Source: Paenibacillus typhae
GTDB taxonomy: Bacteria > Bacillota > Bacilli > Paenibacillales > Paenibacillaceae
Direction: 5' to 3'
Assembly: GCF_900099765.1 (NCBI RefSeq)
Contig: NZ_FNDX01000027.1
Location: 25,945 to 84,399, forward strand
Length of the DNA stretch: 58,455 nucleotides
Shown here piece by piece: positions 1 through 8,459 of this stretch. The notes under the pieces were generated by a model. The model worked only from the letters and a program-made list of their open reading frames with translations. It did not search any database and had not been told where the DNA came from. A program made the position numbers and the translations under genes. Numbering within the stretch: position 1 is the stretch's first letter; every line of letters starts with the position of its first letter.

Positions 1-152
1 ATGAGGCGAAACGGCAGAATCAAGGGCAAAAGTGCCTCTGATTCCGCCTCTATGAGGCGAAACGGCAGAATCAAAGGGAAAAATCCCTTTGATATGGCGC
101 TAGAAGGAGCGGAATAGTGGAATCAAAGGGAACATTCCTCAAATCCCGCTCA
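1..152. repeat. Two 51-bp tandem units plus a degenerate third
   Basis: Positions 1-51 and 52-102 are two direct copies that both begin ATGAGGCGAAACGGCAGAAT; a degenerate third copy follows to about 152. Each carries a short hairpin, GGCAAAAGTGCC in unit 1 and AGGGAAAAATCCCT in unit 2, followed by a TTTGAT-like tail. Period and layout match the array at 11313-11510, so both belong to one intergenic repeat family. No coding frame is supported. Confidence 0.8.
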
Positions 153-315
153 CTAACGCGTCAAGTCCGCACGCATATCTGCATCTAATGCGTCAGTCCG
201 TACGCTTACCCGTAGCTAACGTGCCAGTCCGCACGTAAGCCCGCAACTAACGCGCCATTCTGTCTGCGTATCCGCTTCGGTCGCTAACGAGTCTGCTTCG
301 CAGCACTCGCTCATC
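153..315. repeat. Degenerate ~31-bp tandem repeat
   Basis: CTAACG/CTAATG-type starts recur at 153, 185, 216, 247 and 284, each followed by a diverged GCGYCAGTCCGYACG-like stretch. The period is 31-32 bp, lengthening to 37 in the last unit. The copies are clearly diverged and have no coding pattern. The array lies directly downstream of the 3' end of the DUF1706 gene, where a terminator would be expected, but I see no clear terminator hairpin. Confidence 0.65.
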
Positions 316-328
316 CGCCGTTCCGTGC

Positions 329-850
329 TCACTCCGCCGGAACGTGCTTTTTCCACTTCCGGATCTTTGCCCGGAAGGTTTTGAAAGGGGCGGCCGAGTT
401 AATGTGAATCCAGCGGGCCATCGGCCAGTTGTCCTTGCTGCCTGTCCACACGCGAACGCCTTGAGTAAACAGCTCTTCCTCCGTTAAGCTGCCTACCCAG
501 GCCAGCCACTCCTGCTCCGCCTGACGGAGCAGGCCCCGCAATTCGGTAAGCGTGTAGCTCTCGTACTCTTTATAGAAGGACTGATACAGTCCGCCCAACT
601 GGTTCCATTTATAGTCCGCGGACAGCATCGGGACACTCCGGCCTGCAAGCTCCGCCTTGTCCCAGCCCATAACCAGATGCAGCCAGCCGAGCTGATAGGC
701 GATGATTTCGCCCGGTGTTTTGTCTACTTCAGGTATCCGCAAGTTCCTGTGACGGTCACTTATTCCCGTAAATTCTGCATCAAACAATATGTAGTTAGTG
801 TGGATCGTGTCCAGCAACTCCTGCTTGGAGTTATATTCATAGCTTGCCAT
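329..850 (-). CDS. ClbS/DfsB family (DUF1706) four-helix bundle protein
   Basis: This 173-residue protein matches the ClbS/DfsB (DUF1706) family: an N-terminal helix with a Tyr/Asn-rich start, a central TPGEIIAYQLGWLHLVMGWD segment typical of the family, and a C-terminal HINSAAPFKTFRAKIRKWKK segment. The best-known member, ClbS, protects colibactin producers by hydrolysing a cyclopropane warhead; most members have no known substrate and resemble DinB-type bundles. The ATG at 850 follows a GGGAGGAGT ribosome-binding site. It stands alone, with repeats downstream. Family membership is well supported; the function here is unknown. Confidence 0.85.
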   Translation of the reverse strand: MASYEYNSKQELLDTIHTNYILFDAEFTGISDRHRNLRIPEVDKTPGEIIAYQLGWLHLVMGWDKAELAGRSVPMLSADYKWNQLGGLYQSFYKEYESYTLTELRGLLRQAEQEWLAWVGSLTEEELFTQGVRVWTGSKDNWPMARWIHINSAAPFKTFRAKIRKWKKHVPAE

Positions 851-1228
851 ATTAGCTATACTCCTCCCTGTATTCTTAACTCCGTTATACCATAGAGCAG
901 TGACACCAGTATGTCCGGTTTAGCTCAATTAACAGCATTAATAAAGTTACCCCGCCAACCCTGCATCTCGCCCCCGGCACTTCCAGACTCCTGAGCTCCC
1001 CGTCCTCCAGCCCACCTAACATCTAGCTCCTGCCACTCCCATCACTCCGTTACTCCGTCACTCCCGTCACTCCATCACTGCGCCACTCCGCCCCACCGCC
1101 CCACCGCCACTCGAGTCACTCCCGCCATCCACTATCCCAATAATCAGCCGGCCATCCCCGGTTGTTAATGTTCAGTTAATCCGGCTGGGGTATGGTATAG
1201 ATATTATTTTTTTGCGGGGGAGAGGCTT
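851..1228. other. Intergenic region with C-rich low-complexity tract
   Basis: This non-coding stretch contains a strongly strand-biased pyrimidine tract (about 957-1135) built from irregular CACTCC/CCACCG-like words, with almost no G on the plus strand. It separates the divergent DUF1706 and chemoreceptor genes. The end (1170-1228) should hold the chemoreceptor promoter: a TATGGTATAGA-like -10 area lies near 1190-1200, without a convincing -35. No gene is seen. Confidence 0.5.
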
Positions 1229-2560
1229 ATGGGCATAAAGAACTGGCTGTTGAATGCTACTGTGAACTCCATTAAGTTTAAGCTGGTGCTGGCGATTGTG
1301 ATTGTTCAGGTGCTGAGCACGAATATCGGACAGGCTGTGAATTATCTGCTGGACAGAAGCGGAGAGGTGATTGAGATTGTCGGAGGGGACTCCAAATACA
1401 TTGAGGGGAACATCGGATTCATGGTCTCTTCAGGCCTCAGCATTCTGATCTCTGTGTTCATTATTGTCTTTGTGTACGATAAGCTGGTCCTCAAGCGGCT
1501 GAAAAAGGTACTGGGGTACACCGAGCAGCTGGGAGAAGGCGTTCTATCGGGGGAGCTTAAGTTTGGCGGCAATGATGAGATCAGCAGACTTGGCCATTCA
1601 CTCGATAAAAGCGCTGCCCAGATCAAATCCCTGGTCTCCGGAATAGCAGCTATTTCAGGCAACATCAACACGGCCAGCTATGAGCTAATGGAATCGGCCC
1701 GTAATTCTTCGGCCAGCATGAACACGATACATACAACCTCATCAATCCTTGCGGATGATGCGCTGAGTCTGCTTCATTCTACTCAGGAAGCAAACAGCTC
1801 CTTCGAGCAGATCCATGAGCAGAACCGGTTGCTGCTGGCGAATGCCGGATCGGCCTTGAGCTCAGCGGATGAAATGGAAAACCGTGCTGTACAGATGAGC
1901 CGGCAGGTAAAAGCTTCCCTGGAGCAGGCCGAACAGACCTACAGGGAAAAGCAGGACAATATTCTAAAAGCCATTGCAGCCGGTGCAATCGTTGAGGAAA
2001 TCAGCGTCATCTCCCACAGCGTTAAGGCAATCTCGTCACAGACCCATCTGCTGGCCCTGAATGCATCGATTGAAGCGGCCAGAGCGGGTGAGCAGGGCAG
2101 GGGCTTTGAGGTGGTGGCAGGTGAGGTAAAGAAGCTGGCTGACCAGTCCACTCAGGCGATCACCGGGATTGAGGAGCTTGTGACTCAGGTAAGAGAGGTG
2201 TTCGATCATCTGTCGCGCAGCTCCCAGGATGTGCTGGAGTACATTGATCATAATGTAAAAGCGGAGTACGAACTGCTCTTGCAAACCGGACGCCAGTACC
2301 AGTCAGACGCGGCGCTGATCCACCGGATTTCGACGGAAGTGAACGGCGCTGCCGGCCTGATGAATACTTCCATCAAAGAGATCAGTAAGGTGATCGATAC
2401 GGTTGTAGATACCTCCGGGAACGCCTCTGCGTATACGGCCGAGATTAATGCCAGCCTGACCGATATTAGCGCGGTGATGAATGAGGCGGCAGTATCCATG
2501 GAGCAGCAGTCTGCGCTGGCATCCCAGTTAACCGAGTCAGTAAAAAGGTTCACCTTTTAA
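1229..2560 (+). CDS. Methyl-accepting chemotaxis protein with minimal sensor region
   Basis: This 443-residue chemoreceptor has two membrane helices close together (about residues 15-37 and 63-90) and only about 25 residues between them, so almost no extracellular ligand domain. A HAMP-like linker follows, then the coiled-coil signalling domain. The highly conserved hairpin tip is visible around residues 275-305 (ALNASIEAARAGEQGRGFEVVAGE). The ATG follows a GGGGGAGAGG ribosome-binding site. The short loop suggests it senses membrane state or a partner protein, or signals through its cytoplasmic part. It stands alone; no che genes are nearby. Confidence 0.92.
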   Translation: MGIKNWLLNATVNSIKFKLVLAIVIVQVLSTNIGQAVNYLLDRSGEVIEIVGGDSKYIEGNIGFMVSSGLSILISVFIIVFVYDKLVLKRLKKVLGYTEQLGEGVLSGELKFGGNDEISRLGHSLDKSAAQIKSLVSGIAAISGNINTASYELMESARNSSASMNTIHTTSSILADDALSLLHSTQEANSSFEQIHEQNRLLLANAGSALSSADEMENRAVQMSRQVKASLEQAEQTYREKQDNILKAIAAGAIVEEISVISHSVKAISSQTHLLALNASIEAARAGEQGRGFEVVAGEVKKLADQSTQAITGIEELVTQVREVFDHLSRSSQDVLEYIDHNVKAEYELLLQTGRQYQSDAALIHRISTEVNGAAGLMNTSIKEISKVIDTVVDTSGNASAYTAEINASLTDISAVMNEAAVSMEQQSALASQLTESVKRFTF

Positions 2561-2583
2561 TAGACAATAAGCAGCTAATCCGG

Positions 2584-2640
2584 ACACCTTCAAGAGATGC
2601 ATTCCTGCCGCTGTGCAGTGCAACTTTTGGAGGTGTTTTT
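2584..2640 (+). terminator. Rho-independent terminator after the chemoreceptor
   Basis: Arms ACACCTTCAA (from 2584) and TTGGAGGTGT (to 2636) pair with G-T wobbles, and a T run follows (2636-2640). The loop is long and may contain a secondary hairpin. Confidence 0.6.
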
Positions 2641-2741
2641 GAGCTGACCGGAGCCTGCCATCCCCTTAACTTTATTTTCATCTAACGTTCAGTTTCAGAG
2701 TTTATAATGCGTCTATCACTACTCCGCAAGAGGAGGTTCAC

Positions 2742-4295
2742 ATGGTCAAGGGTATTCACAAATCACTTTACATTATCCTTAGCTTGTTCATCGGCCTGTT
2801 CATTGCTTCCTCGTTTTTTATCAGGGCAAAGTACAGTTATTTCGTATACGGGGACACACCGGTACTGGAAAAGCAGCAGCTCGGCCTGTTCATTCTGGTC
2901 ATCGTTCTGATGCTGGCAATAAGCGCCGCGCTCTATACAATAAGCCTGAAGCTCAATAGGTTCAGCAGACGGATCGTCATTCCTGCCGTTCTGGCGGTGT
3001 CTTTTGCCATTCAGCTGGCCATTATTTTTCTGTTCCCCCGTCTGCCGACGGATGATTCCGAGACGGTGCTTAATCTGGCGCTCGATATGCTCTACCGCAG
3101 CGATTATTCGTCCTTTGAGACGGGCGGGTATCTGCATATGTTTCCGTTTAACTTCTCGACGGTCCTCTACTTAAAGACGCTGCTATACCTTTTTCCGGAT
3201 AATTACCTGACGATTAAAATATTCAACATCCTGTTCACTCTATTAACCACGTTAATGATTTACCTGCTGTATAAGGAGCTTAACGACAAGTCCAGGGAGC
3301 ACGACTACGGGGTTCTGGTATTGGGGGCTACCTATTTGCCGGCCTTGTTTATGAGCAATTTTATTTATAATGATGTGATTGCCACTGCTTTTTTGACGAG
3401 CGCATTATATTTTGCCGTGAAATTTATGAAAAGAAAATCCTTAAAGGACATTCTGTTTGCAGCAATCCTGCTGGCCATCGGGAACTACTTCCGTAGCATC
3501 GGTGTTATTGTGCTGATTGCGGTGCTGCTTAGCCTGTTGCTGGGTCTTCGTAAGCTGGGTGTACGGAAGACGCTGGCGGCGCTGTTCATTACAGGTGTGC
3601 TGTTTAATGTACCTGGCTGGACGCAAAATGCGGCGCTGCAGGCAGCGGGTGTGGTGGATGAATCCGTGAATACCAACTCTGCACCGGTCTATATGTGGCT
3701 GAATATGGGCATCAATCTGGAGACGTTCGGCTTCTGGGACAACAGGGAGAGCTATACGATCTACCAGCAGGATGCTGATTACAATAAGGCGGCAAGTACG
3801 GAGCTGTTCAAGGAAGAGATCAGCAACAAGCTGGCCGATGCAAGCACAGGCGATCTGGTGAACATGTATTATAAAAAGCTGATCTGGACCTGGACGGAGG
3901 GCACCTATCAGATGGAGCGCTACGGACTTGGCAATGACAGCTCCTCCGGCAACAGAGGGAGAATGGTTGGCATGGTCATGGACCGCTATAGCTACACAAA
4001 CGCTGCTACTGATCTTTTTAAAGGAGATTCCGGCTACCGGAGCGGATTGCTGTGGATGCTGTATGTCCTGAACCTGCTGATGTATGGGGGCATCCTGGTC
4101 CGGCTGATTGGCAGCATCAGGGCTGGACGCTACGGGGAAACTCCGCTGGTGCTGATTATACTCGGGTTTATCGGATTTTATCTGCTGTGGGAGATTAAGG
4201 CACGGTATATTTTCCCAGTGTATCCGCTGTTGATCGTGTTCTCCTATATGGGATTTAAAGATGTGTATGATTACTTTGCCGGAAGGAAGGGATGA
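2742..4295 (+). CDS. GT39/ArnT-like polytopic membrane glycosyltransferase
   Basis: This 517-residue protein has about 11-13 hydrophobic helices and the layout of GT-C-fold enzymes of the PMT/ArnT group. The first large external loop carries an acidic cluster (PTDDSE, near residue 105), where these enzymes place their catalytic Asp. Such enzymes move a sugar from a polyprenyl-phosphate donor to a protein, lipid or wall acceptor outside the membrane. A TATAAT box at 2703-2708 precedes the gene, and an AGAGGAGG ribosome-binding site precedes the ATG. The stop lies 3 nt before the next start, so the glycine-rich lipoprotein is translationally coupled to it. Acceptor and sugar are unknown. Confidence 0.75.
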   Translation: MVKGIHKSLYIILSLFIGLFIASSFFIRAKYSYFVYGDTPVLEKQQLGLFILVIVLMLAISAALYTISLKLNRFSRRIVIPAVLAVSFAIQLAIIFLFPRLPTDDSETVLNLALDMLYRSDYSSFETGGYLHMFPFNFSTVLYLKTLLYLFPDNYLTIKIFNILFTLLTTLMIYLLYKELNDKSREHDYGVLVLGATYLPALFMSNFIYNDVIATAFLTSALYFAVKFMKRKSLKDILFAAILLAIGNYFRSIGVIVLIAVLLSLLLGLRKLGVRKTLAALFITGVLFNVPGWTQNAALQAAGVVDESVNTNSAPVYMWLNMGINLETFGFWDNRESYTIYQQDADYNKAASTELFKEEISNKLADASTGDLVNMYYKKLIWTWTEGTYQMERYGLGNDSSSGNRGRMVGMVMDRYSYTNAATDLFKGDSGYRSGLLWMLYVLNLLMYGGILVRLIGSIRAGRYGETPLVLIILGFIGFYLLWEIKARYIFPVYPLLIVFSYMGFKDVYDYFAGRKG

Positions 4296-4298
4296 GTT

Positions 4299-4550
4299 AT
4301 GCGGACCAGACGATCTGCCGCTCTGATCATAGCCGTACTCAGCTGCTCTATGGTGCTGACTTCGTGCGATGCCATTACGGCCCAGAAAATCTCCAGTGAC
4401 GGCAGCGGCTCAGGCCCGCGGATGAACGGGGGGCCAGGCTTTGGCGGCGGCCGCGGTACAGATGGCGGGTTCCCCGGGATGAACGGCGGGATGAGACGAA
4501 ACGGCGGGCAGGGTATGGATAGGAGCGGCGGGCAAGGCGGACAGAATTAA
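4299..4550 (+). CDS. Small glycine/asparagine/methionine-rich lipoprotein
   Basis: This 83-residue protein starts with a charged MRTRR, a hydrophobic helix and a lipobox (LTSC, Cys near residue 23), so it should be a lipid-anchored exported protein. The mature part is low complexity, dominated by MNGG, GGRG and GGQG words, with no recognisable domain. It begins 3 nt after the glycosyltransferase stop, and its AGGAAGG ribosome-binding site lies inside that gene. The coupling suggests it is a substrate or accessory of the glycosyltransferase; that is inference. It is probably real, because signal peptide, lipobox and ribosome-binding site agree. Confidence 0.7.
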   Translation: MRTRRSAALIIAVLSCSMVLTSCDAITAQKISSDGSGSGPRMNGGPGFGGGRGTDGGFPGMNGGMRRNGGQGMDRSGGQGGQN

Positions 4551-4592
4551 GCAATCCGCACCGGAGTGCCAGCCGGATTTCCCCCGCAATAC

Positions 4593-4620
4593 ACAAATTG
4601 AACATGCAGGTTCAATTTGT
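4593..4620. promoter_or_regulatory. Perfect 11-bp inverted repeat upstream of the YesN-like gene
   Basis: ACAAATTGAAC (4593-4603) and its exact reverse complement GTTCAATTTGT (4610-4620) are separated by 6 nt. No T run follows, so it does not look like a standard terminator. The perfect symmetry and its place about 90 bp before the regulator start suggest an operator or an RNA hairpin in the leader. It may still end the lipoprotein transcript. Confidence 0.5.
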
Positions 4621-4707
4621 ACATCAACCCTGCGCCAGGATCGTGCTATCATTGGGATGTACAAAAGAGCAACTCTACTAAACGAACAATGAGGCAGGGG
4701 ATCAGTA

Positions 4708-6993
4708 TTGGCTTGGATGCGGGGAAAATTCACGCGGAGTGTAGCTTACCGACTATTTGTTTCGTATGCTGTGATTCTATGTATACCGGTCATACTCAGT
4801 TTAATCATATACGGCCAGACCCGGGAGATCGTCAAGCGTGAGATCGTACTGGCCAGCGGCGCGATGCTGCAGCAGGTCAGATACATCGTGGACGGCGAGC
4901 TGCTGCAGACGGAGAGCCTGGCGGCCCAGCTGGCCATCCATCCGGATGTGCGTAAATTAATCTCATCCAAAACGGAAAACGCTTACGGTGTATATGAGAT
5001 GAAGCAGGAGCTGAACAAGCTGCTGTCGGCGAATGATTTTATACAGGGGATTTACCTGTACTCGAAGCCTCTGCAGACTGTGCTCTCAAGCGAAACCTAT
5101 GTGAAGGAGCAGGACTTCTATGAAATGAAGCTGCAGACGGATACGTTCAGCTACGATAGCTGGCAAAAGCTGATCAACAGAGAGCAGACGCGCGGCTATG
5201 TGATGCTTCCTGTGGAGAATCAGGGGACTGTCGTCTACACTCCGGCTTATGTCCGGTCGCTGACGAAGCAGGGGAGCTCGGAGACCTCGGGTACACTGAT
5301 TATTGCGCTCAACGCCGAGAAAATCATGACCATGCTGGGCAATATCGACTGGGTGGACCGCGGCCAGGTGTTCATAATGGATACGAACAATCAGGTGCTG
5401 ATCCAGAATGCCGGCGGAAATACAGTGGCTCCTCCGCTGTACCGGGAGTGGAATGACCGCGGGACAGGGACGTTTATGGGCTCCTTTCAGGAAGTGGAAT
5501 CGGTGATTACCATTGAATCCTCAGATACAACGGGATGGAAGTATATCAGTGTGTTTCCGACAAAAGTGTTCTGGGAGCGCGTCGGCACCATCCGTAACTT
5601 GAATCTGCTCGGGCTGCTGCTGTGCTTTGTGATCGGGGGCGCGGTGATCACTTATTTTGCCCGGAAAAATTATGACCCGATCAAGCAGCTGGTAAGTGTA
5701 TTTGCCCGCAATACGATGCCGCGCAGCGGGGCGTATCTGGATGAGTACACCTTTATCCGCAGCAGCGTGCTGGAGACGATCCGCGAGCGCGATGATATGA
5801 ACAACAAGCAGGCCCAGCAGCTGCGGGTGCTGAAGGATTATTATCTGGTCAAGCTGCTGAAGGGGCAAACGGACCGCAATGTTCCGCTGACGGAGCTGGC
5901 GAAGGCCTACCATTTGTCCTGGACGGGGGACACCTTTGCCGTAATGCTGTTTTATATTGAGAGCAGTGAGGGCGGAGTAACCGATCTGGCCTTATCCCAG
6001 TTCATTGTCTCGAATATCGTTCAGGATACCGCCGGTGAGGGAGTGATGCTCCATTTTACAGATGTGGACGGTATGCTTGCTACGGTTGTAAATGTACATC
6101 CGGAGTTCACGGAGCAATGGAAGGAGCAGTTAGAGCAGGATCTGGCGCAGGCCGGCAAGTTCATTCTCGAACGGTACAAGCTACGGTTCACCGCAGTAGG
6201 CAGTAATCTGCAGAGCGGACTGGATGGGATTCATCAGGCTTTTGTGCAGGCGCTGGAGGCACAGGAGCACCGGATTATGCTCGGGGAGCGGGCGCTGATC
6301 TGGTATGGGGACATCAAGCCCGGCGAGAGCAGCTATTTCTTCACCGTGAATGATCAGATGATTCTGATCAACTTTCTGAAGGCGGAGGAATTCGGCAAGG
6401 CGCAGCAGATGATCAGCAACGTAATCGGGCAGGCGTTCCAGTGTGAGGCTTCCCATGAGATGGCAAAATGCGTGCTGTTGGATCTGGCAACAACAATGAT
6501 CAAAACCATTCCCGACTCGGAGCAGGCCGGTATCGCCTGGGAGGAATGGCGTCCGCTCAAGCGGCTCTTATCTTGCACCACCAAGGCGGAGTTTGAGCAG
6601 GAGCTTATGGATATTTTCGGGCGGGTATGCGGGCTGCTGAAAAATAAGCAGAATAATCAGGCCAGCACCGGCATCAGCGAGAAGATTATTGATTTTGTTC
6701 AGAAGAATTATACTGACAAAAACCTCAGTGTTGCCCTCATCGGCGATGAGTTCCGGCTAACTCCGCAGTACGTATCCCGGCTGTTCCGTGAGCAGACAGG
6801 AGAGATGGGGCTGCATGATTATATCAACCATACCCGGGTGGAAGCGGCCAAATCGCTGCTCCTAGAGGGAGTAAGCATTGACGAGACGGCGGCCCGCGTC
6901 GGCTTCGCCAGCAGCCATGCGCTGATCCGTGTGTTCAAGAAATACGAAGGCATCACCCCCGGCAAGTACAGAACGATTCAGGAGCAGGCGTAA
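4708..6993 (+). CDS. Membrane-anchored AraC-family (YesN-like) transcriptional regulator
   Basis: This 761-residue one-component regulator has a membrane helix at about 13-36, an extracellular sensor region (about 40-295, Cache-like), a second helix at about 298-316, a long cytoplasmic linker, and a C-terminal AraC double helix-turn-helix at about 660-757 (QYVSRLFREQ and ARVGFASSHALIRVFKKYEG). Paenibacilli carry many such regulators beside LplABC-type sugar importers, and one lies directly downstream here, so the likely role is sugar-responsive activation of that operon. The start is TTG at 4708 after GAGGCAGGGG; an ATG at 4717 is possible but further from the ribosome-binding site. Confidence 0.88.
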   Translation: MAWMRGKFTRSVAYRLFVSYAVILCIPVILSLIIYGQTREIVKREIVLASGAMLQQVRYIVDGELLQTESLAAQLAIHPDVRKLISSKTENAYGVYEMKQELNKLLSANDFIQGIYLYSKPLQTVLSSETYVKEQDFYEMKLQTDTFSYDSWQKLINREQTRGYVMLPVENQGTVVYTPAYVRSLTKQGSSETSGTLIIALNAEKIMTMLGNIDWVDRGQVFIMDTNNQVLIQNAGGNTVAPPLYREWNDRGTGTFMGSFQEVESVITIESSDTTGWKYISVFPTKVFWERVGTIRNLNLLGLLLCFVIGGAVITYFARKNYDPIKQLVSVFARNTMPRSGAYLDEYTFIRSSVLETIRERDDMNNKQAQQLRVLKDYYLVKLLKGQTDRNVPLTELAKAYHLSWTGDTFAVMLFYIESSEGGVTDLALSQFIVSNIVQDTAGEGVMLHFTDVDGMLATVVNVHPEFTEQWKEQLEQDLAQAGKFILERYKLRFTAVGSNLQSGLDGIHQAFVQALEAQEHRIMLGERALIWYGDIKPGESSYFFTVNDQMILINFLKAEEFGKAQQMISNVIGQAFQCEASHEMAKCVLLDLATTMIKTIPDSEQAGIAWEEWRPLKRLLSCTTKAEFEQELMDIFGRVCGLLKNKQNNQASTGISEKIIDFVQKNYTDKNLSVALIGDEFRLTPQYVSRLFREQTGEMGLHDYINHTRVEAAKSLLLEGVSIDETAARVGFASSHALIRVFKKYEGITPGKYRTIQEQA

Positions 6994-7010
6994 ACTCTTT
7001 TATATAGAAG

Positions 7011-7049
7011 AAAGATGGTCTCCGGGGTAGCCCGGGGCCATCTTTTTTT
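7011..7049 (+). terminator. Terminator after the YesN-like gene
   Basis: An AAAGATGG...CCGGG arm pairs with CCCGG...CCATCTTT around a GTAG loop, followed by a seven-base T run. Confidence 0.85.
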
Positions 7050-7079
7050 GCATTGTATGGATTGAACTTGAAAATTTAC

Positions 7080-7262
7080 AAAAGGGAAAGTGGCGGAAGG
7101 AATTTTGGAACTGTAGGAGCGATAGCGACCGCCTGAAAGCTTTTCGCAGAAAAGCTCGCTACGGAAGCATAAGCTGTCTGCGGATTTCAACTGCGAACAG
7201 CGGGTTAATTCAAGAAATCTGCAGAAGGGCAGCGGCCGGAAGTCCAAACATTCTCTGGAGTC
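7080..7262. repeat. Structured intergenic element, candidate dispersed repeat
   Basis: This stretch has two good hairpins: GCTTTTC (7139-7145)/GAAAAGC (7149-7155) with a 3-nt loop, and TCTGCGGATTT (7177-7187)/AAATCTGCAGA (7215-7225) with one mismatch. It resembles a repetitive intergenic sequence I recall from several Paenibacillus genomes, but no second copy was found here. A frame runs through it on the minus strand but crosses the upstream terminator and has no good start. The remaining region to 7484 holds the importer leader, with ACCCGC/GCGGGT arms near 7350-7367 and a possible TTGTTT -35 box near 7312. Confidence 0.5.
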
Positions 7263-7484
7263 ACGGCTGTACCTTAATAGCAAGATCATCAGTTCAATCT
7301 GTTTGATACAAGTTGTTTTCCTAAAAAAGTCCATCATATTCAAAATATCACCCGCCAAATCGCGGGTTTCGTACATCATTTTCCTTATTGAACATTGATG
7401 CACAGGCGGAGCGCGGGGTACAGTCGGGATGTAAACGGATTCATGTCAGACAGGATGAATTTCTATTAAGGAAGTGATCGCATA

Positions 7485-8444
7485 ATGGCAGCTCAGCCGC
7501 AAATCAGTGGGGCAGCCCGCAAGCAGCTTAAGACGAAGGAGCAGGTGCCGCTCTGGAGGCATGTTAAGCAGGAATGGAAGCTCTATTCGTTCCTGGTCAT
7601 TCCCGTACTTTATTTCCTGATATTCAAGTACGCTCCGATGCTGGGGAATATTATTGCCTTCCGCAAGTACAGGGGCGGGCCGAATATTTTGGGGACAGAA
7701 TGGGTCGGCTTTACTTACTTTGAAATGTTCATGAAGGACCCGACCTTCTGGCGGGCGTTCTTCAACGATCTGACGCTCAGCGTCAGTTACCTGGTGGTTA
7801 AATTCCCGCTCACCCTGCTGTTCGCGCTTCTGCTCAACGAAATTCGCAGGCTCAAATGGAAAAAATTCGTCCAGACCGTCTCCTATCTGCCCCATTTTAT
7901 CTCGATGGTTATTGTCGCAGGGATGATTAAGGAAATTCTTTCTTTAAACGGTCCGGTCAACAGCCTGCTGGCCACACTTGGACTTGAGAAAATCGCCTTC
8001 ATCTCGCTGCCGGAATGGTTCACACCAATCTATGTGACTTCAGGGGTATGGCAGGGGCTGGGCTGGGGCACGATCCTATATCTTGCGGCAATGACCAGCA
8101 TTGATCCGGCACTCTATGAGGCAGCCAAAATGGACGGGGCCAACCGGATGCGTCTCGCCAGGCACGTTACCATTCCCGGCATTCTGCCGACGGTCATGGT
8201 GCTTCTGATTCTGGACATCGGCAGCATTCTAAGCTCTAATTTTGAAAAAATCCTGCTGCTCTACAATCCGCTTACCTATGAATCGGCAGATGTCGTCTCC
8301 ACCTATGTGTACCGGATGGGGATCACCGGCGGTAATTTCAGCTATGCGACTGCAGTCGGCCTGTTCGAAGGTATTATCGGGCTGATTCTGGTGACGACGG
8401 CCAACGCTGTGTCCAAGCGGACTACGAAATCAAGCTTATGGTAG
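7485..8444 (+). CDS. LplB-like sugar ABC transporter permease
   Basis: This 319-residue inner-membrane permease has six predicted helices and the binding-protein-dependent transport signature near residues 205-225 (EAAKMDGANRMRLARHVTIP), which contacts the ATPase. It belongs to the LplB/YtcP-type group that imports oligosaccharides. AAGGAAG precedes the ATG. It is the first of three co-directional genes (permease, permease, binding protein). As is usual for this group, no ATPase gene is in the cluster; a shared MsmX-type ATPase encoded elsewhere probably serves it. The YesN-like regulator upstream is the likely activator. Confidence 0.92.
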   Translation: MAAQPQISGAARKQLKTKEQVPLWRHVKQEWKLYSFLVIPVLYFLIFKYAPMLGNIIAFRKYRGGPNILGTEWVGFTYFEMFMKDPTFWRAFFNDLTLSVSYLVVKFPLTLLFALLLNEIRRLKWKKFVQTVSYLPHFISMVIVAGMIKEILSLNGPVNSLLATLGLEKIAFISLPEWFTPIYVTSGVWQGLGWGTILYLAAMTSIDPALYEAAKMDGANRMRLARHVTIPGILPTVMVLLILDIGSILSSNFEKILLLYNPLTYESADVVSTYVYRMGITGGNFSYATAVGLFEGIIGLILVTTANAVSKRTTKSSLW

Positions 8445-8459
8445 AAAGGAGCAGAGAAC

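Noticed and set aside
1165..1185. PhoP-box-like direct repeat before the chemoreceptor
   Set aside because: TTAATG and TTAATC are 11 bp apart but do not match TTAACA well, and no phosphate genes follow.
6978..7403. Minus-strand frame of 141 codons
   Set aside because: It crosses a strong plus-strand terminator and a structured intergenic element, has no family resemblance and no good ribosome-binding site.
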